From Chloroflexota bacterium (GTDB taxonomy: Bacteria; Chloroflexota; Anaerolineae; Anaerolineales; Anaerolineaceae): a DNA stretch of 7,964 nt. A program made the translations under genes and the position numbers. The notes beneath the pieces were generated by a model. That model ran no database searches and was not told where the DNA came from. It saw only the letters and a program-made list of their open reading frames with translations. The DNA is taken from positions 1-7,964 of the forward strand of contig JAJYJF010000092.1 of the NCBI GenBank assembly GCA_021796375.1, in the 5' to 3' direction. Positions 5,648-7,964 of the stretch are shown here, piece after piece (position 1 is the first letter of the stretch; every line of letters begins with the position of its first letter).

Positions 5648-5675
5648 CCGGCCGATGAGCCCCTCAACCGGCCGG
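5648..5675 (-). terminator. GC-rich hairpin overlapping the stop codon of the hydrolase-like gene
   Basis: CCGGCCG and CGGCCGG (5669-5675 and 5648-5654) pair perfectly, and TGAG/CTCA pairs inside (5663-5666 with 5656-5659) around a GGG loop. The stop codon TGA (5666-5664) lies within the inner stem. There is no T-tract after it on the minus strand, so it may be a partial terminator, an mRNA-stabilising element or a pause site rather than a full intrinsic terminator. Confidence 0.4.
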
Positions 5676-6737
5676 GGGGCTGCCGGCCAGCTCGCGGATC
5701 GCCGCCGACACCTCGCCGGCATTTTCCGCGGATCGTACCACGGAGAACCGGTTCGAGCCCGGGAGAAGCCGGAACTCGGCCTGGGCAGTCCGGCTGGCGA
5801 GCTCTGCCTGGCGGTCCTTCAACCCGGCCCGGGCAGCCGCGTTCAGGCCGGGGTCCGCGTCCGAAGCCCCGAGGATGATCCACCTGCTTCGCGCTGCCGG
5901 CTCCTGCCGGCGGGAGACCAGGTCGGCGGCCGTCTGCCAGAGCAGGCTTTCGCTGGCGCGATTTTCCAGGCTGCTGATGGAGGATTGAAAAGCTACCATT
6001 TCTTCAAATTCCTGGTCCGGCAGCCCGCTGGCGAGCCCCCTGCTCCTCCCGGCCAGGCGCGGAAGGCCCAGCCGGGCAGCGATCCGGCTGGCGCGGCCCG
6101 GCGAGCGAAACTCGGGCAGGCCGGCTTCCTGGGGGTCTCCGGTCAGCGGGTCGACCAGCACAGCTCCCAGCACCTCCTGGGGATAGAGCAGCTCAAAAAC
6201 CCGCGCCTGCATCCCGCCCAGGCCGTGCCCGACCAGCAGGTAGGGCGGAGCCAGGTCCAGGTCAGCCAGCACCTGGTGAAGGGCAGAAGCCAGGGTCTCG
6301 GCCGTACACGGCCGCGCAGCCGCCGGGCTCCAACCGGATCCAGGCCAGTCGAACAGGACGGCGCGCCCGATTCGGGCGCTATCGCCGGCCACCCAGGCCC
6401 ACTCCGGGCTGGCTGACCGCTCTCCATTGAAAAAAACCAGGATGGGTTCTGCCCGGGGCACCCCAAAAACCTGGGTGTGGAGCTGCACCCCATTCGCCAG
6501 CATCATCCGCCCGGGCGGTGGAAAACAGCCGCGGTCGCGGGCTTCGGCCAGCTGCTGGTAGAACAGGCCAGCCGCGATCAGGCCGGCTAGCAGGATCAGC
6601 AGCCCGGCGGCGACGCCGATCCCTACCCCGTAAGAGTACCCGACCGAAAAAGCCACCGCGGCCAGCACCAGCGCTACCAGCAGGGTGATCAGCCCTGCCG
6701 GGGTCCAGCGCGGAGATGGGCGAGCCTGAGGCTGCAT
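5664..6737 (-). CDS. Membrane-anchored alpha/beta-hydrolase-fold protein lacking the catalytic Ser and His
   Basis: A 357-aa protein. The N-terminus has two hydrophobic segments (about 14-36 and 38-60) separated by a small GYSYG turn, giving a membrane hairpin or anchor. CFPPPGRMM at 71-79 begins the alpha/beta-hydrolase domain: VFFNGERSASPEWAWV at 101-116 (oxyanion-loop region), RAVLFDWPGSGWS at 125-137, ALHQVLADLDLAPPYLLVGHGLGG at 152-175, GAVLVDPLTGD at 191-201 and WIILGASDAD at 286-295. The spacing follows the common hydrolase group with VGHSxGG, but the nucleophile position is Gly172 (GHGLGG). The usual GSGHF near the C-terminus is GSNRF with Arg330 instead of His. The acid (Asp293 or Asp295) remains. 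It therefore looks like a pseudoenzyme. The start ATG 6737 lies 10 nt after the stop of the cysteine-desulfurase-like gene, with AAGG upstream, so the two are co-transcribed. Fold secure; loss of activity inferred. Confidence 0.85.
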   Translation of the reverse strand: MQPQARPSPRWTPAGLITLLVALVLAAVAFSVGYSYGVGIGVAAGLLILLAGLIAAGLFYQQLAEARDRGCFPPPGRMMLANGVQLHTQVFGVPRAEPILVFFNGERSASPEWAWVAGDSARIGRAVLFDWPGSGWSPAAARPCTAETLASALHQVLADLDLAPPYLLVGHGLGGMQARVFELLYPQEVLGAVLVDPLTGDPQEAGLPEFRSPGRASRIAARLGLPRLAGRSRGLASGLPDQEFEEMVAFQSSISSLENRASESLLWQTAADLVSRRQEPAARSRWIILGASDADPGLNAAARAGLKDRQAELASRTAQAEFRLLPGSNRFSVVRSAENAGEVSAAIRELAGSPPAG

Positions 6738-6747
6738 CGATTCGGCC

Positions 6748-7964
6748 TTAATACGAAAAAAACTGGTCCAGCGAGCCCGGGGTGTAGCCGTCGGGGAAGA
6801 ACGAACCGCTGGCCGGATCCTGTTGGTAAGCTGCCCGGTATTCCCCGGCCTGGATGCGCAGCAGCCACTCGACAAGGGTATCGATCTCGGCCAGGTTGTT
6901 GTAGCAGCCGAAGCTGACCCTGACCAGCCCCGGCACCTGGCTGCGGTTGTGGTGGAGCACCTCATCCTTGAACTTTTCGTATTCTTTCCCGTCCACCCCG
7001 AGAAGCTTCAGGATATATGGGTGCGCGCAGAAACAGCCGTTCCGCACCCCGATGCCCGCCTCAAAGCCCAGGACCGCGGCCACCAGCCCGTGATGGATGC
7101 CCTGCATGGCAAACGAGATCACCCCCAGGCGGTCTTCCACCCGGGCGGGGTCGCTGGAGCCGTAGATCCGCAGGCCGGGGATGCCGCGGAGCTTCTCCAG
7201 CGCGTAGGTGGTTAAAACTTTTTCGTGCTCCGCCACGGACTGCAAGCCTGCCCGGGAAAGAATCTGCAGGCTGGCCGCCATCGCGACCGCGCCGATCACG
7301 TTCGGGCTGCCGGCCTCGTAGCGTTCGGGCGGCTCTGCCCAGTGCACCTCGTCGACGGTAACCACCTCGATCGTGCCGCCTCCGCGGTAGGATGGGGCCG
7401 CCCCGGCGAAAAAGCGGCGCGGGCCGATCAGCGCCCCGCTGCCGAATGGGGCATAGATCTTGTGCCCGGAGATGGCCACGAAATCGAGGTGAGCCGGGTC
7501 GTCGTGCGGGCGCATATCGATCGCGCGGTGCGGAGCCAGCTGGGCGCAGTCGACCAGGATGAGCGCGCCCGCCCGGTGCGCCATCTCGGCAATGGTGTGG
7601 ATCGGCGGGGTAAACCCGGTGACGTTGGACGCGCCGGTGACCGCGACGAGCTTCACTTTCCCGGCCCACTCCCGCAGGTTGCGCTCCAGCTCGTCCATGG
7701 CGAGCGCGCCCTCAGAATCGACGCCGATATGGATGACCTTTCCCCGCGCACGCCAGGGCAGGTCGTTGGAGTGGTGTTCCATCAATGTGTTGATCACCAC
7801 ATCCCCCGGCTCCAGCGGGAAAATCTCGGCCAGGGTATTGATCGCCTCCGTGGTATTGCGCCCGAAGATCACCACATCCTTCTCGGGGTCCGCGCCGACG
7901 AACCGGCCGGTAATTTCATGCGCCTCATCGTACGCCTGGGAAGAGACCAGCGATTTAAGCCCCG
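6748..7964 (-). CDS. Class V aminotransferase-fold PLP enzyme, SufS/cysteine-desulfurase-like (N-terminus beyond window)
   Basis: The visible 404 residues are most of a fold-type I PLP enzyme of aminotransferase class V. The frame is open to the right edge, so the start lies outside; perhaps 50-100 residues are missing. Counting from the first full codon (7962-7960): GRNTTEAIN at 34-42 (cofactor phosphate region), MEHHSND near 61-67, LVDCAQ at 136-141 with Asp138 expected to contact the PLP ring nitrogen, SGHKIYAPFGSG at 164-177 with Lys168 the Schiff-base lysine, RYEAGSPN near 214-221, and NGCFCAHP at 308-315. Cys312 aligns with the sulfur-accepting Cys of SufS (RTGHHCAQP), and Cys310 is an extra cysteine. 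RVSFGCYNN near the C-terminus is also SufS-like. Such enzymes take sulfur from cysteine for Fe-S clusters or other thio-cofactors; no suf genes are in view, so the partner is unknown and other class V reactions remain possible. Confidence 0.88.
   Translation of the reverse strand, partial: GLKSLVSSQAYDEAHEITGRFVGADPEKDVVIFGRNTTEAINTLAEIFPLEPGDVVINTLMEHHSNDLPWRARGKVIHIGVDSEGALAMDELERNLREWAGKVKLVAVTGASNVTGFTPPIHTIAEMAHRAGALILVDCAQLAPHRAIDMRPHDDPAHLDFVAISGHKIYAPFGSGALIGPRRFFAGAAPSYRGGGTIEVVTVDEVHWAEPPERYEAGSPNVIGAVAMAASLQILSRAGLQSVAEHEKVLTTYALEKLRGIPGLRIYGSSDPARVEDRLGVISFAMQGIHHGLVAAVLGFEAGIGVRNGCFCAHPYILKLLGVDGKEYEKFKDEVLHHNRSQVPGLVRVSFGCYNNLAEIDTLVEWLLRIQAGEYRAAYQQDPASGSFFPDGYTPGSLDQFFSY

Noticed and set aside
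5578..5883. N-terminal extension of the small acidic protein (to 234 aa)
   Set aside because: The added stretch is the antisense-frame shadow of the hydrolase-like gene end, rich in Gly/Arg/Pro. The GGAGGG site supports ATG 5577.
6738..6965. N-terminal extension of the hydrolase-like protein (to 433 aa)
   Set aside because: It overlaps the end of the cysteine-desulfurase-like gene out of frame and has shadow composition; the ATG at 6737 follows that gene's stop by 10 nt.

Overview
This GC-rich window contains nine protein-coding genes and no RNA genes, CRISPR arrays or insertion sequences. Gene content and protein style suggest a member of the Chloroflexota, probably Anaerolineae-like. The pointers are an MscL with a C-terminal four-cysteine tail, a Ser/Thr/Pro-rich lipoprotein M23 peptidase, an alpha/beta-hydrolase relative behind two membrane helices, and a SufS-like enzyme with a CFCAHP active-site loop. 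This assignment is inference; there is no phylogenetic marker in the window.

Layout, left to right. Positions 1-586 (minus) hold the N-terminal part of a diacylglycerol/lipid kinase. A 258-base divergent intergenic region follows, with a fair promoter for mscL (845-1339, plus). A lone YefM/Phd-type antitoxin gene (1432-1710, plus) comes next, preceded by a 9-bp inverted repeat that ends at its ribosome-binding site. A very strong hairpin with a T-tract (1724-1774) separates these rightward genes from the leftward ones that fill the rest of the window.

The leftward genes form two blocks. The distal block, read from the right edge, is a class V aminotransferase/cysteine-desulfurase-like gene (5' end missing), a membrane-anchored alpha/beta-hydrolase homologue lacking the nucleophilic serine and the catalytic histidine, and a small acidic protein of unknown function. 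The proximal block is a tightly packed operon: a bifunctional glutamate formimidoyltransferase/formimidoyl-THF cyclodeaminase, an M23 lipoprotein peptidase and dCTP deaminase. Its stop and start codons overlap or lie 2 nt apart. The 204-base gap before this operon carries a perfect TATAAT -10 element without a recognisable -35, and two copies of the dyad GTGCA-N6-TGCAC upstream of it.

Functionally, the operon joins one-carbon (folate) supply, pyrimidine deoxynucleotide supply (dCTP to dUTP, the precursor route to dTMP) and cell-wall hydrolysis. Folate one-carbon units and dUMP meet at thymidylate synthesis, so FTCD and dCTP deaminase make metabolic sense together; the peptidase may simply be co-transcribed. 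The strongest points for a second look are the paired GTGCA-N6-TGCAC sites, the apparent alpha/beta-hydrolase pseudoenzyme, the orphan antitoxin and the cysteine-rich MscL tail. No clearly new multi-gene defence or mobile system is visible.
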